DNA from: Bombyx mori
Lineage: Eukaryota > Arthropoda > Insecta > Lepidoptera > Bombycidae
Reading direction: 5' to 3'
Assembly (NCBI RefSeq): GCF_030269925.1
Contig: NC_085131.1
Span: 6,061,501 to 6,125,500 of the forward strand
DNA length: 64,000 nt
In this document: in pieces, positions 1 through 11,569 of the stretch
How positions within the stretch are numbered: the first letter of the stretch is position 1
How the letters are laid out: each line of letters opens with the position of its first letter
Position numbers and translations under genes: made by a program
Notes under the pieces: model-generated
Seen by the model: the letters and a program-made list of their open reading frames with translations, nothing else
What the model was told of the DNA's origin: nothing
Database searches by the model: none

Positions 1-341
1 CACTTCTTTAGCTTTATCTACATATTATTATAATGTATTTTATTTAAAAAATATATCGAATTTAAAGAAAAAATAAATTGAGATCCTCATATTTTTATTG
101 GTGATTTCAATTAATCGAAATCATTTCCGCGAGCTCGAGAAACAAACAGGACATTTATAAAACCTACATTATTTTGTTTCATAATTAGTGTCTTCGAACT
201 TAAATGCAGATTCATTGTTTATCAAAACCCAGATGCATGCGTAACCTTGCGTGTTGCACATGTTTAATTTAATTTTAAAATAATTGTGTAAGAATTGTTT
301 TCAGAATAGATAAAACTATTTTGATATTATGTGTTCCCTAG

Positions 342-2319
342 ATGGTGGGATAAACATTTAACGCAAGATATGGTTCGACCAACAAAAAGTATATCGCATT
401 ATAGCACGACTGCGTATGCAATTGCAACACTGAAAGAAAATCCTACACCACTACTAAATGTCACAGGTGATAATGGGTATGTATGTACGTGATTTAGAAA
501 AAATCATTGATTTCTTTCTTGACATCTTGACATAATCATTTGACTGAAAGATGTTAAATTCAATAGAATGTAGGAAAATATAAAATTAATTGTTAATAAA
601 CCTAATGTTGCTTTTGATTGTTTGTCTTGTATTGTATGTTTATGTTGTTTGGATTTTTCTTGAACAAATTTTACTGGAAAACGATCAATAAAAGAATGTG
701 CTAAAGTAAAAGTATTATAAGCAAATATTTTTATCATTTGCTCGTCAATAAACATGTTATTAGTTTTTAAAATAATTATTATTTTCGCGGTTTTAGGTCA
801 TTAGTTGGTCTATTAACTGCTGACAATGTACGCAAGAAGTTATCAAATATGCTTGCCAAAACATCAGATCCGTTGGACAAATTTTTAGTGAAAAAGTATT
901 ACAAGGTAGACTTATCGAACAAACCCAGCTTAGGGCTTGTATCTCGAATGCTCGACATCTCCCCCTACGTTGTAGTCGTCAGATCAGGTAACAGCCATGT
1001 CTTTTTAACTTTTTTTGTACATTATTGAAATATTTGTTGCAACCAATATCATAAAAAGAAGAAAAAGTCTACATAGGTGAAAACAGTTATCACCCAATGC
1101 ATCTAAATACAAGGATGGTAGAATTGACTTGAATGTGTCCGTTGAACCACTTAACATATATAAACATCTACAATATATGTCTACATAAGATAATGCATAC
1201 TGCTATAAGTTGCGCACAACACTAGGTGCTTGTTCACGTTGACTCGCGGGTGCGGTCACGAAATAAACATATGGCGTAATATAAGAGTGTTCACGTACGA
1301 AACGCACCCGTGGTCTAAGTAGCGGGCAAGCTAGTGACTTGCGCGCGATTCACTCGCGACGTCGGGTAAGTTCAATCAGTTTGAACTTATCGCTAGAAAT
1401 GATATGTCTTTCAATACAGAAGAAATATGAATAAAATATGAAATTCACCATACCGTTCTCTTTCTTTATTAATTTCATGCATACCGATTCTAATTGTTAT
1501 CATCTCCCACTTTAGGTATGAATTTTTGGTTAAAAATAAAAGATCGTCGTCCACGTTTTCAATCTCTGAAACAGTCACAGTCGCGCAAACGCCTAGCAGC
1601 CAATGTGAACACGAACTCGCTACGTCCACCGCGCCCGCACCCGCCGCCGCGTCCGCGCGTTCCTACGTGAACAAGCACTAAGGCTTTTCAATCCATGCTG
1701 GGTTGGATGGAAAGCTGTTCATTATTATTTTTTATTGCTTAGGTGGGTGGACGAGCTCACAGCCCACGTGGTGTTAAGTGGTTACTGGAGCCCATAGACA
1801 TCTACAACGTAAATGCGCCACCCACCTTGAGATATGAATTCTAAGGTGTCAGTATAGTTACAACAGCTGCCCCACCCTTCAAACCGAAACGCATTACTGC
1901 TTCACGGCAGAAATAGGCAGGGTGGTGGTACCTACCCGTGCGGACTCACAAGAGGTCCCACCAACAGTAATTACACAAATTATAATTTTGCGGGTTTCAT
2001 TTTCATTACACGATGTTATTCCTTCACCGTGGAAGTCAATCGTGAACATTTGTTAAGTACGTATTTCATTAGAAAAATTGGTACCCGCCTGCGGGATTCG
2101 AACACCGGTGCATCGCTCAACACGAATGCACCGGACGTCTTATCCTTTAGGCCACGACGACTTCAAAACGACATCCTCTCAAAACATTATCAACAGCAGT
2201 TTAGCACCAGAACAAACCTCTAGGTAGAATCTAATCATGTTGTTTTTTTTTTAGTTTCCTCTGCTGTCCTACCTGTTGGAATAATCACATCTGAAGATTT
2301 ACTCTCAGGTATTCATTAG
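342..2319 (+). CDS. Cbs: Cystathionine beta-synthase, C-terminal exons (partial)
   Basis: Three coding exons, 342-476, 797-987 and 2255-2319 (stop TAG 2317-2319), join in phase through AG/GT sites into about 130 residues. The piece begins with WWDKHLTQDMV, which aligns with the tryptophan-rich linker of animal cystathionine beta-synthases (KPWWWHLRVQEL in human). It then carries the paired CBS motifs: GSLVGLLTADNVRKK, then a segment ending PYVVVVRS, then PVGIITSEDLLS. In this family the pyridoxal-phosphate catalytic core lies upstream, outside the window. The C-terminal CBS pair is the AdoMet-responsive regulatory region of the transsulfuration enzyme that condenses serine and homocysteine. 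The last intron (988-2254) was enlarged by a MITE and a Bm1 SINE. Family assignment is by motif and layout; exon ends are by eye. Confidence 0.85.
1226..1678. mobile_element. MITE with GTGCTTGTTCACGT inverted termini
   Basis: A 453-bp GC-rich block in the last Cbs intron begins GTGCTTGTTCACGT and ends with its exact complement ACGTGAACAAGCAC. The match continues imperfectly inward through CpG-rich sequence on both sides. TAG (1223-1225) flanks the left end and TAA (1679-1681) the right, which suggests a 3-bp TNA-type target duplication as in PIF/Harbinger elements, with one changed base. There is no coding capacity. Superfamily assignment is an inference from termini and flanks. Confidence 0.6.
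1722..2165 (-). repeat. Bm1 SINE, near full length
   Basis: The tail lies at the left (T-run from 1722, then the ggtggacgagctcac block from about 1746), so the element reads on the minus strand. The tRNA-like head is at 2090-2165, with its B-box complement cgggattcgaacacc at 2092-2106 and the A-box region near the right end. Bm1 is the most abundant Bombyx SINE and is tRNA-derived with a poly(A) tail. This copy lies less than 100 bp upstream of the last Cbs exon. Confidence 0.9.
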
Positions 2320-3485
2320 ATACCAAACAAGTAAATGGAAATTCTTAGTTTGTAAGAAATGTTATATTTTGTTTAAATGGTGTAGTCTCAAAATGAATTG
2401 TTTTTTTTTCAATGTAAGCATAAAAATGGGATTGTTCTGAAAATGAAACATTTTTACAATATCACATAAAATATCTTGCATTTTTACATGACTTTGTATT
2501 GTAACTAAAGTGTTATAGATATATGTAAAAAATTGCACAACGAATTTTATTTCATTATTTCTACCTATTAAATAACTCTTATAATTTGTGTACGAAAACC
2601 TAGTTATATTTCATATAGCAGTGGGAAGATATTATACTGTGAGAGCACATTTACTTAATTGATTGTCTGTATGTTAAAACTTATAATTTACTCCAACTTC
2701 AAATGACGTTTGTGGAGAATAATCAGTGATAGGCAACAGCCTGTCTTGTGTTCCTGGCGGTGCGTCCAAGAGCGACGGTAGCCACTCGCCAGCAGATGGG
2801 CTGTATGCTCAACTGTCTACACATCTTGAATTTGTCATTAATGCAATTATGTTTGGATATTTGATAAAAAATATGTACCTACACTGTGAATATCAACCGG
2901 AACAATCAAAGACACTGCTGCCTAACGTCAGTTAATGGTGTGTTTGGGAATGCAGTTTGTATTCTGTCCATAAAACATATTATTTGTGGAATAACAATGG
3001 GAAAAGTTTAAATAAAATACCATAATTTCAACAATTTTTTTTTTTTACTTTGTATTGTAAATTATGTGCATCTGATTTCACTGACACCTAAATCTGGAAT
3101 TATGAGATATCTAAGACTATTATTACCTATTTATAAAATATTGTTTTTTGCCAGGCATTCAAAAAAGGTTTGTTGAGAGTACTTAATAGTAAGCAAGAGC
3201 TTCTACATACAAGGGTAATAAAAAAAGAATTTTTGTAAAAATAAATTGTTACTTCGCATACTTTCGTGCAGAAATACATAAAACTTCAGAAATGTCAGAG
3301 AAGGCTAAAAAGACTTGCAAATGGGTAGGTTACATGCTCTACCCATTTAGAAATTAAACATGTTACATACCAAATTCATTAAGAACAACAAGTGCAGCTA
3401 ACCATTTCATTTAATTTGGTTAATGTAAAGAAAACTGCCAGGTCTGAGTTTACGTATTATAATAGCAAACAATCTAATGAAAGTC
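2320..3485. other. Intergenic: Cbs 3' UTR and PQBP1 downstream region
   Basis: AT-rich sequence between two genes that converge. It must hold the Cbs 3' UTR; an AATAAA on the plus strand near 3011 is a candidate polyadenylation signal. No further coding exon or recognised repeat was seen. Confidence 0.5.
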
Positions 3486-4304
3486 TTATGGTGAAGGTGG
3501 TGGAGAATGTTGTTTTGCATTAGCTGCAAGTATTGCTCCAGGTGCTGGATAGGGCCTCATTTGATAGAGTGAACCAGAGGCTGTGGTATCTACACCTGTT
3601 TTAGAATGTGTATCTAAACCTGATGTCCAATTACCTCTAGGTACATCAGAGTAAGATGCTGGGTCCATTGGATCCAAGTCATTATCTTTGACCCTGAGCC
3701 TTTTTTTGTCTCTATGATGTGAATGTTCCTTTTCTCTTTCTCGGCGATCAGGTTTCTTATCTTTTTGAATCTGCGGAACTTCCTGATCCGAGGCCTCACT
3801 GCTTTCATCACTTTCGTCGCCTTCTTTCATCAGACGTTCTTCGCGCAATTGTGCGGCAGATTCCGTAGGCACAGCACGGGGATGTCCGGGTGGTATCCAC
3901 GAAACCAGATTAGTGTGCACATTCCAAAAATAATGTTGACCATAACCTTCATCAAACACTTCTTCCCATCCTGGTGGCAAGGGCCATAGCTCTAAAACTT
4001 TCTCCTTGTGTTCTAAATATGTCTCAGTCGGTACCAGTTTACCTTGCTTCCATCTTTTAATACAAAAAGTAGAACATTCATGATAAATATTACTTTTATT
4101 AGGGCATCCTCGATGGCCTTTGACAGGATCGACAAAGCCTTCCCAAGGCTCATCTTTTCCATTTTCGTTAGGCTTACTATCATAATCTTCTGCAATTATT
4201 TCTTCGTTGATTTGACCAACAGATGCGACAGCGGTGGAATCTGCATTTTGTTTCAAAAGACCTCTTTTAGCTAAACGAGCAGCTAACGCCGGCGGTAAAG
4301 GCAT
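3486..4304 (-). CDS. Pqbp1: Polyglutamine-binding protein 1 (PQBP1)
   Basis: Single-exon gene of 272 residues. The N-terminus MPLPPALAARLAKRGLL matches the conserved PQBP1 start. A WW domain lies at about residues 107-141 (W113 in PPGWEE and a second tryptophan in LVSW), with the family's aromatic YFWN core. An acidic Ser/Glu stretch and then a charged Arg/Glu/His/Asp stretch (about 165-205) correspond to the polar region. The C-terminal YSDVPRGNWTSGL motif and the RPYPAPGAILAANA block match the segment that binds the U5-15kD spliceosomal protein. PQBP1 is a nuclear splicing cofactor; its WW domain binds proline-rich partners. Start chosen by N-terminal conservation. No intron is visible, which is unusual next to its intron-rich neighbours. 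Confidence 0.93.
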   Translation of the reverse strand: MPLPPALAARLAKRGLLKQNADSTAVASVGQINEEIIAEDYDSKPNENGKDEPWEGFVDPVKGHRGCPNKSNIYHECSTFCIKRWKQGKLVPTETYLEHKEKVLELWPLPPGWEEVFDEGYGQHYFWNVHTNLVSWIPPGHPRAVPTESAAQLREERLMKEGDESDESSEASDQEVPQIQKDKKPDRREREKEHSHHRDKKRLRVKDNDLDPMDPASYSDVPRGNWTSGLDTHSKTGVDTTASGSLYQMRPYPAPGAILAANAKQHSPPPSP

Positions 4305-4466
4305 TTCGCTGTGTTGTATATCTTGCCTAGCGTTGATATTTCTTTGGTCGTTTTTGAGTGTTCGCTGATTTTATTCCCGTTATAACGTAATGAAAACTAG
4401 GTAAAATCACTCTTAATTCACATAATTATACATCTACAACAACAACAGGAACTTGGTAGTAGTAGC

Positions 4467-4980
4467 AGTTCTATTTTTCCAACTGGAAAGGCAAAGGTAT
4501 CATAACCATATATCCTAATCTTTTATCACTACATAGTATAAAATAAAGTCACTTTTTCTGTCCCTATGTATGTTTAAATCTTTAAAACTACGCAACGGAT
4601 TTTAATGCGGTTTTTTTAATAGATAGAGTGATTGAAGAAGAAAGTTTATATGTATAATAACATCCATTAAATAGTGGAGATATCAATAATAAATTATAGT
4701 TTCCGAAGCGAAGCGAGGGCGGGTCGCTAGTATATTTTATAATGAAAAATGATAATATGGAGGCAAAATGAAAGGAAGTCGATTAATTTGGAACACTCAT
4801 CACTTGGCATGAAATTAAATAAAATGAGATATGGGATGAAATTTAATATCGGTAAAATGGTGTTTATTTAATGACTTTTAGTGGACTTTCTGGAGAATCC
4901 CGAGAAGCTACAACATGAACTTGGTTTCATTGTGGTTTCATTTCAAATTTATTTTTAATTGTACAATGGTACAGGCCAAA
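4467..4980. repeat. Dispersed repeat family A, split by a second repeat
   Basis: The left part (4467-4520, ttccaactggaaaggcaaag and following) and right part (about 4735-4980, with the gatatgggatgaaatttaat and gtggactttctggagaatcc blocks) both have counterparts at 57872-58081, and the right part also at about 48800-48910. Here the two halves are separated by about 210 bp of another dispersed lepidopteran repeat (about 4525-4733) that ends gaagcgagggcgggtcgctagt. Family name not recognised; the relationship is read from copies inside this window. Confidence 0.6.
4525..4733. repeat. Dispersed lepidopteran repeat ending gggtcgctagt
   Basis: The block running from tacatagtataaaataaagt through aaaactacgcaacggatttt to gcgggtcgctagt is a sequence I recognise as very common in moth and butterfly genomes, usually as short non-autonomous copies. 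It interrupts repeat family A. No coding capacity. Its class is not certain. Confidence 0.55.
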
Positions 4981-5642
4981 GAAACAGCTCATACAGTTTA
5001 AGTACTTTGTTGTAGAAGGTCAAAACACTTAATCTAAAGGAAAAGTGACATGAATGTTAATAAGAACTAAGCCTATAGCGTTAACTCTTTCCTTCTTTAG
5101 AGTTCAAAAAGCTTTCACAAAAAGTAAAATTGACAGCATTATTCAATCACATTACTCTGATACCTCTGCAAAAATGATTCAATCTAGGTTATTGTCATTA
5201 TAATTCAACTAGTTTCTTAGTTGAGAACAATATGATGACCTCGAGCAGGGAAAGATGGCAGGTCATCGCAAACGTATACATCAAATCTGCCCTCCCCAAT
5301 ACTATTTAACGATTACGAGTAAAGCATATTTTATATCCGTTTGGGAATGTTATTCTAACCGTGTATCTGTATACCTAATATATTATACTGTTTCTGGATG
5401 TTTCTGAAAAACAAATTAATTACATCACTTAAGTAACCCGCAATTGGTCAAAGGTTGAAATTCACATCAGGTATTTTTTTAATTCCTTGTACTTCATGCA
5501 AATCTTCATCTATTCCAATCCCAAATCTTTCCCAAGTCCCTGACTCACGATACGACTGAGAATTACCAGTTTCTGTCGCAAAAAATTTTTAACGGTGGCG
5601 GTCTGACAAGGCAGTTATACCAATGCAACAAACACTTCGAAG
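4981..5642. other. Intergenic, nothing recognised
   Basis: AT-rich sequence upstream of PQBP1 and its flanking repeats. No open frame with family similarity, no RNA gene and no clear repeat boundaries were seen. Confidence 0.4.
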
Positions 5643-6078
5643 TTTTTTTAATTTATTGCTTAGTTGGGTGGACGAGCTCACAGCCCACCTGGTGTTAAGT
5701 GGTTACTGGAGCCCATAGACACCTACAACGTAAATGCGCCACCCACCTTTAGATATGAGTTTTAAGGTCTCAGTATAGTTACAACGGCTGCCCCACCCTT
5801 CAAACCGAAACGCTGCATCACGGCAGAAATAGGCAGGATGGTGGTACCTACCCAGGCGGACTCACAAGAGATCCTACCACCAGTAATTACGCAAATTATA
5901 ATTTTGCTGGTTTGATTTTTATTACACGATGTTATTCCTACACCGTTGAAGTCAATCGTGAACATTTGTTGAGTACGTATTTCATTAGAAAAATTGGTAC
6001 CCGCCTGAGATTCGAACACCGATGCATCGCTCAACACGAATGCACCGGATGTCTTATCCGTTGGGCAACGACGACTTC
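5643..6078 (-). repeat. Bm1 SINE, near full length
   Basis: Same order as the copy at 1722-2165: T-run and ggtggacgagctcac at the left, then the body, then the tRNA-like head at the right with ttcgaacaccg at 6011-6021. The B-box region has lost several bases compared with the first copy (cctgagattcg), so this copy is probably a poor Pol III template. Confidence 0.9.
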
Positions 6079-6569
6079 AAAACATACGACGACGTCATAC
6101 AAGTTAGTTAGCTCCTTAATGAGTGTGCGCAATCTTTGAAGTGTCAACTAAATTAAAGGAACACAACATGTTTATACCTAAAATTTATTTTATCGTCGTT
6201 ACAAGTTTTATTTTTTCCTCGATGTGGTTGTGATGGAATAATGTAATTTGAGGAGCATCTGGTTGAGACTGCTGACCTTAAGATAAAGGACCGAAACTCT
6301 TTACGGATCACAGTAAGACAACGCGATCCAGCTTAAAGCATAAGTGCGATGGCACCAGACACGTAAAGTAGCTTCTGCTTTAATATCACAATCAAAGATA
6401 TGGGAATACAACAAAGAAAAAATTAGGAAAAAAGGAAGCCACGATGGTGGATAAAAAGAGTTGTATAGAAGTAAGAATATAGCGTTGTATAGTTTTAATA
6501 ATTTTACTGCAGTATCATCAATTTCTATTGCGAGTTGCACCCTGAGGCGATATACCCGTCTCAGATGGA
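6079..6569. other. Intergenic, nothing recognised
   Basis: AT-rich spacer between a Bm1 copy and the large inverted repeat. Small open frames occur but none resembles a known family. Confidence 0.4.
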
Positions 6570-6800
6570 CCCTGTTTTCCAATTACAGCACAAGAGCGCA
6601 TTATGCGGCATAATGCTCAACGTTGAATGTTTCAACTACAGCAACGCTTCGCACAATCGAGCACTCTCAAAAGTAATGCTCTCGCGTGATACTCGCAATC
6701 GATACCGACTCGATTGTGCGAAGCGTTGCTGTAGTTGAAACATTCAACCTTGAGCATTATGCCGCATAATGCGCTCTTGTGCTGTAATTGGAAAACAGGG
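6570..6800. repeat. Large foldback: 92-bp inverted repeat, 47-bp loop
   Basis: The left arm 6570-6661 and right arm 6709-6800 are reverse complements over 92 bp with one mismatch (aacgttg versus aaccttg, near the arm middle). The spacer is 6662-6708. The outer ends read CCCTGTTTTCC and GGAAAACAGGG. No target duplication is obvious in the flanks (gatgga left, atagtc right). Transcription through it would give a long near-perfect hairpin RNA. Both arms are open in one frame over part of their length, but I recognise no protein. Confidence 0.9.
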
Positions 6801-7151
6801 ATAGTCTCCTTTGACCGCGTCGAAAAATGACAAAATGATTCTACGCACGGAGGCAAACTTTGCTCTGTCTGAGATTGAGGATCCCGTCTCCGGTTGCGCT
6901 GCCTCGGGTTGAGCGGCTATCTCGACCCGGGACTGCTGCTAATGGACACTCTGCTTTAAAGATATTTAATTAGACTAAATAGTACAGTTTATAAAATTGG
7001 GGCTAAGGGATTAGAAAATGGGTAACGAGAGGGGAAAACATTTTTGAAGTGAAATTTCTAATACGACTTCCAACAAGGTTGCGTTAAACGTTTAACGCTC
7101 CTGGAGAGGGGATATAGAAAGAGACAGCGAGAGTGAATGCGTGGCACTCGA

Positions 7152-7338
7152 GTTTTTTTTTAAAATTTTATTGCTTAGATGGGTGGACGAGCTCACAGCC
7201 CACCTGGTGTTAAGTGGTTACTGGAGCCCATAGACATCTACGACGTAAATGTGCCACCCACCTTGAGATATAAGTTCTAAGATCTGTGAAGTATAGTTAC
7301 AACGGCTGCCCCACCCTTCAAACTGAAACGCATTACTG
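7152..7338 (-). repeat. Bm1 SINE, 5'-truncated
   Basis: The T-run and tail-proximal half of Bm1 are present, ending near aaacgcattactg; the tRNA-like head is missing. This is a typical 5' truncation of a retroposed copy on the minus strand. Confidence 0.85.
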
Positions 7339-8205
7339 TGAAGTATTTCGAATATTGAAAAGATAATGTAGTATATCCCCGCACCGAACTCAATATACCG
7401 AAAGATCTAGATGAAAAAAGTAGTGTCGAGTATTGAAATAAAACAACTCATATATACTTTGTGCATATTATAATTAAATGCTTTAACAAGTTACTAAATA
7501 AAAATGTGCTGTTAGATGTGGAAGTATGATACTAATGTTATTTATCCCAAAGTATAAAATACACCAATACTGCTTTAAACTCTGAAATCAAAATTAATTA
7601 ATCTTTTAAAAGTTTTTAAGAGACAGCAACGTAAGAAAACGTCGCCGATGAAAAAGAATGTAAGTGCCGGTGATTTACGGATACGATTAGGCATAAAATC
7701 GCAATCAGAAGATTATTTTTAAGAAAAAGCATTTTGCATTAGGGGTACACACGTGATGCGTGACTTCACGATCTCGAACGATGCACGAAAGAATCCACTG
7801 GCTGCCTTCATTATGAATTGTTCACGAAATATCAAAATTACAAACAGTACATAGTTGCATTTTGCTTAAACATGAATGTTATTTACCGCTTTGTTACGAT
7901 AGTACATACCTCTTTTTGGCAATGTTTACATTAATAACTATAATTATACAAAAGACAAAAGCAAATCTCCCAAAAGATACGAGTATGTCTGATTTTGCCG
8001 CCCTCTATTGTGGCAGGGGGATACTTAACGGACCCATCTCCACGTACGTTAGGAACTAGTACTGGTACCACTATCTTGTATATTCTGGCGCATAGCAGTC
8101 ATGCATTCTAGTTTTGAGTGATCCAGTCGTTATTACATTGTAATTTAGACTTGGACGTTACGATTTAAGATCACTGACAAGATTTACCTTTAGGGTGACC
8201 GTTTA
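7339..8205. other. Intergenic, nothing recognised
   Basis: AT-rich sequence with no recognised exon, RNA gene or complete repeat between the truncated Bm1 copy and the Harbinger-like element. Confidence 0.4.
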
Positions 8206-8881
8206 ATACGGGTTGCAGACCAAGAGCTAAGCTAAGGTAGTTTAGCTTAGCTCGCATAGCTGACGCAGTTTTTCATACTTGTGTGCAGACCGCAAGCTAT
8301 GCGAACTAAGCTACCTGAGCTAAAAACATGCTAAGTTAGTTGTGTAGGCCGATACGCAGCTACACGAGCTAAGCTAAGCCCTTCCCGCCTTCCCTGCACG
8401 CCTTTTGCACATCCTTCGCCAGTGTTGTCCAGTGTCCTTTGTCGTAGGCACGGTCGTTTTGTTGCGAATATGGAGCAATTTATTGAAATTGTTAAACAAT
8501 TTCCTGTACTATGGAACTGAAATCTCGTAACACGATAACATAACTGAAAATGTTCATCATCTAACTCTTAAAATACAAGTTCTAAGCTCACCACTTGTGG
8601 GCCGAAATTGAATGTGTTAACATAACCAAAATCTAAAATGTCCTTTTCTTAAATAATAATAAGTCCGTATACATCTTCTTTTTCTATGTGTACTGTATCA
8701 TCATCGGAACTTTCTTCATCGATTATACTCATAGCGAGCGTCGTCCGACTAATTGAACTTCGCAACACTGACTGAGCTTTGGCTTAGCTCTTGGCATGCA
8801 CGCCATTTATTTCTAGCTTAGCTTAGCCTAGCTTGCTTATTTTAGCTTTGGCATAGCTTAGTTTTCGGTCTGCAACAGGCT
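8206..8881. mobile_element. PIF/Harbinger-like non-autonomous element
   Basis: The termini GGGTTGCAGACC (left, 8210-8221) and its near complement GGTCTGCAACAGG (right, 8867-8879) form inverted repeats. They are flanked by TTAA-containing trinucleotides on both sides (TTTAAT at 8202-8207 and TTAAG at 8881-8885), consistent with the 3-bp TTA/TAA duplication of PIF/Harbinger. Both subterminal regions are packed with AGCTTAGCT-type motifs. Internally, a plus-strand ATG at 8470 opens a short MADF-like start (MEQFIEIVKQFPVLWN, stop 8518-8520). A minus-strand ATG at 8732 opens a 27-codon acidic piece (stop 8649-8651). Two opposed ORF starts fit the two-gene layout of Harbinger elements, so this looks like a deletion derivative. 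Confidence 0.7.
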
Positions 8882-9019
8882 TAAGACATGGTGATGGGCC
8901 TTGAATCCGTTAGACGATACACGCCCATATAAACAGCATACTTGAACTAAGAGCGCGTTTAACCGAATGATGGTGGTGAAAAAAACATAAACAATTATCA
9001 CCTGATATAATAGATGTCC

Positions 9020-11569
9020 TCACTCACCACGGACGACTGATGTGTCATTACGTAACACTTTAGTCGGAAGCACTGCATCATGTAACTCGCCAGAATTTAA
9101 CAGTGACGTACTTTCATTTTTTTTAACACTATTCACAAACGGTGTTACCACGTCCATTTCATCCGAAGTCATCTTTTTTAGTATATTCCCCTTCTTCGTT
9201 TCGGTTGGGTCCTCTTGTCCATTAATTATTTTACCGTGAACAGCATCCTTAACTACGTTCTCAGCCAGTATACTACATTCCTCCAAATCTTTGTTTATTT
9301 TAAATTGTTGATTATGTTCCTCGTTGTTTTCTATTGTTAAATCTTCTGTGCTCTGTCCAGAAGAATTATTTGCATTAACTTCATTAATCAAAATTTCTTT
9401 TACGGAATCAACATCTTCACTTAGCTTCCCACTATTATTGCTTGGCGGGGACACTGATTGGATAGCATCTTCTCTTTTAAGCTGTTTTCTAGGTTCACTC
9501 TTGTTATAACCCAGAGGGTGTAAATTTACTGACGAAGGAGGACTGCCATCCAAAGATAGCTCCATAGATGTCAGAATACTTTCATCTCGACTGAGATTAG
9601 ATACAGCTCCGTCAGGTACAATGTGAATATTTAACACTGTTTTACACTTTTGTGCTTCACTTTCATTGTCGTGACGTGCGGAAATATCGGAATTAGGTAC
9701 AGAATTACTTGAGAGTGTATTATTAGATTTAAATTTGTTTCTAACCAGAAATCCTCGAACGTGAGCTTGAATAATTGTAGCTGCACTTGATAACGTGGAA
9801 GAGTCGTCTGTAGATAATGACAACGATTTTTCTTCATTTACTGTTTGAAGAACAGTGTCCATTCTCGTTAAGCCTATGCCTCTTCTGTCTTTAACGATAT
9901 TCAAATTAGAAAACTCATTTAATTCCTGGAACGCAAAACTCGTTTAATTAAAAATTTACATTCCAAATTGGCAATGGCACTTGTCGTCTCTTAACTCACC
10001 TTTTTCTCACTGTCATCTTCGAGCGAATTAGTTCCATCGTGTGAATCGCAAGTTGATGCTCTACTTTTGAAAAGAAAAGAACGAAAAACCTTTTGAATGG
10101 TTATTGCTGCTGTCTCAAGATCCATACTTGTATTGGGCTCGACAATGTCTACATGAGAGGCGTTATCTTTCATTGCTTCACTTTCAAAGTGTGTCACAGT
10201 ATCTGTTCTGTCTGTCGGTTCTTCCAAAATTTTATGAATTTCCGATTCAATACTATCATCGTTCTCTTTTACTGCAGATAAATTTTCATGCGATTGTAAT
10301 TCGTTTGTTGTACTGGAATCAATTATTGAATTTTTTTCTAAGGCAGCATTAGGAATTTCATTTGCAACAGTTATGTTGTAGTTTTCTGATAGATTTATTT
10401 TCTCAAAAGTCGTGTCACAAGTGTCTTCTGATATAATTATTTTTTGTTCACTTTCTGTAATAGCGTTTATAACTTGATGAGATTCATTGCCTTCTTTCGA
10501 TATATTTGTACTCGTTTCACCTTCAATTATAGTATCTGCATCAGAAAGCTCAGTAACAGGAACTTTTGAGTTGTCATTTGGTACTTCTTTTGATCGATTT
10601 TCCTGACCGCACACGTCTTCAATATTTGTAGTAACAGGCACTACAACTTCAGCCATTTTATTTGCGCATTCAGACTGTTTAAATTCATCTTGAGTTTTAG
10701 GAATTTCCATTTTTACTTCTTTGTCCAGTTCCTTCATTTCACAAGTTATTTGATTCATACTTTGCATTTCTGCTTTATCATTCGAATGTTTTGAGGACAC
10801 AATATCACTTGTCAATTTATGGCTTGGCTCATTTTCGCCATTTTCATCATCCTTTCCTAGTGCATTAGTGGTATCTAAGTTATCACCTTCAATCTCATAG
10901 ATTTTTTTTTCACAATTAAGTACACTCAACTGTGAAATAATTTCTTTATTTGACGAATCTACATTGATATCATCTGATTTTATTTTTGTTGGTTTTTCAT
11001 TTACTTTATTGTTCACTGAACCTGAGATAGTTTCATGTAAGATTTCCTTTTTCGAATTTATTACTGAAATCAATTCATCATCATGTGGAATGGTTGATGA
11101 TAGCACGACACATTCTGCTTTAGTTGGTAAAAGTTTATCTTCAATAGAAGATGGCGTAACTGACTCTGAAAAGTTTTTATCAGTTATGATCTTTTCCGTC
11201 TTCTCACTGGCCTTATCGTACCTTTGTCGACGTTCATGGGCTTTTTGCCTCATTTTTTCTTGCACTATTTGAATTTTATCATTTAAGGAAATTACATTTT
11301 TCACGATTGCTGAAAATTTATTTGATTACTTTCTTTTTATAAATTGAATTTACTAATTAATAATTAGAAATCGATTTACGTACAAGTTCCATTCCTAATT
11401 TCTAATAACTTTGACATATGAGCAGCACAAAAATCATAAATATTTTCTGGATTATTTTTAAGAACTTCTTTGGATAGGTCTTCCATAAGTTCGACTAGAC
11501 CTGAAGGCATCTTAGGTACCGGAGTTGTTCTAGAGTAGGCACGGGAACCCGTTACCCGCATTATGACTG
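9020..11569 (-). CDS. RIIa-domain / IQ-motif protein (sperm Sp17/CABYR-like)
   Basis: Three exons on the minus strand join in phase: 11561-11384 (ATG 11561; an acceptor at 11570 implies an upstream 5' UTR exon), 11309-10000 and 9925-9020. This gives 797 residues if the TGA at 9020-9022 is the end. A GTGAGT at the same place could instead be a donor to a further exon. The N-terminus (about residues 18-55, PSGLVELMEDLSKEVLKNNP and following) is an RIIa dimerisation/docking domain. The middle is long, acidic and Ser/Thr-rich without recognised domains. IQ motifs lie near the end of exon 2 (AAITIQKVFRSFLFKSR) and early in exon 3 (AATIIQAHVRGFLVRNKF). RIIa plus IQ is the layout of mammalian SP17 and CABYR, which act in sperm flagella through AKAP and calmodulin binding. 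A similar role is an inference. Confidence 0.72.

Noticed and set aside
2092..2106. Possible tRNA gene from the B-box at the Bm1 head
   Set aside because: It is the tRNA-derived head of a SINE; no cloverleaf with acceptor stem can be formed.
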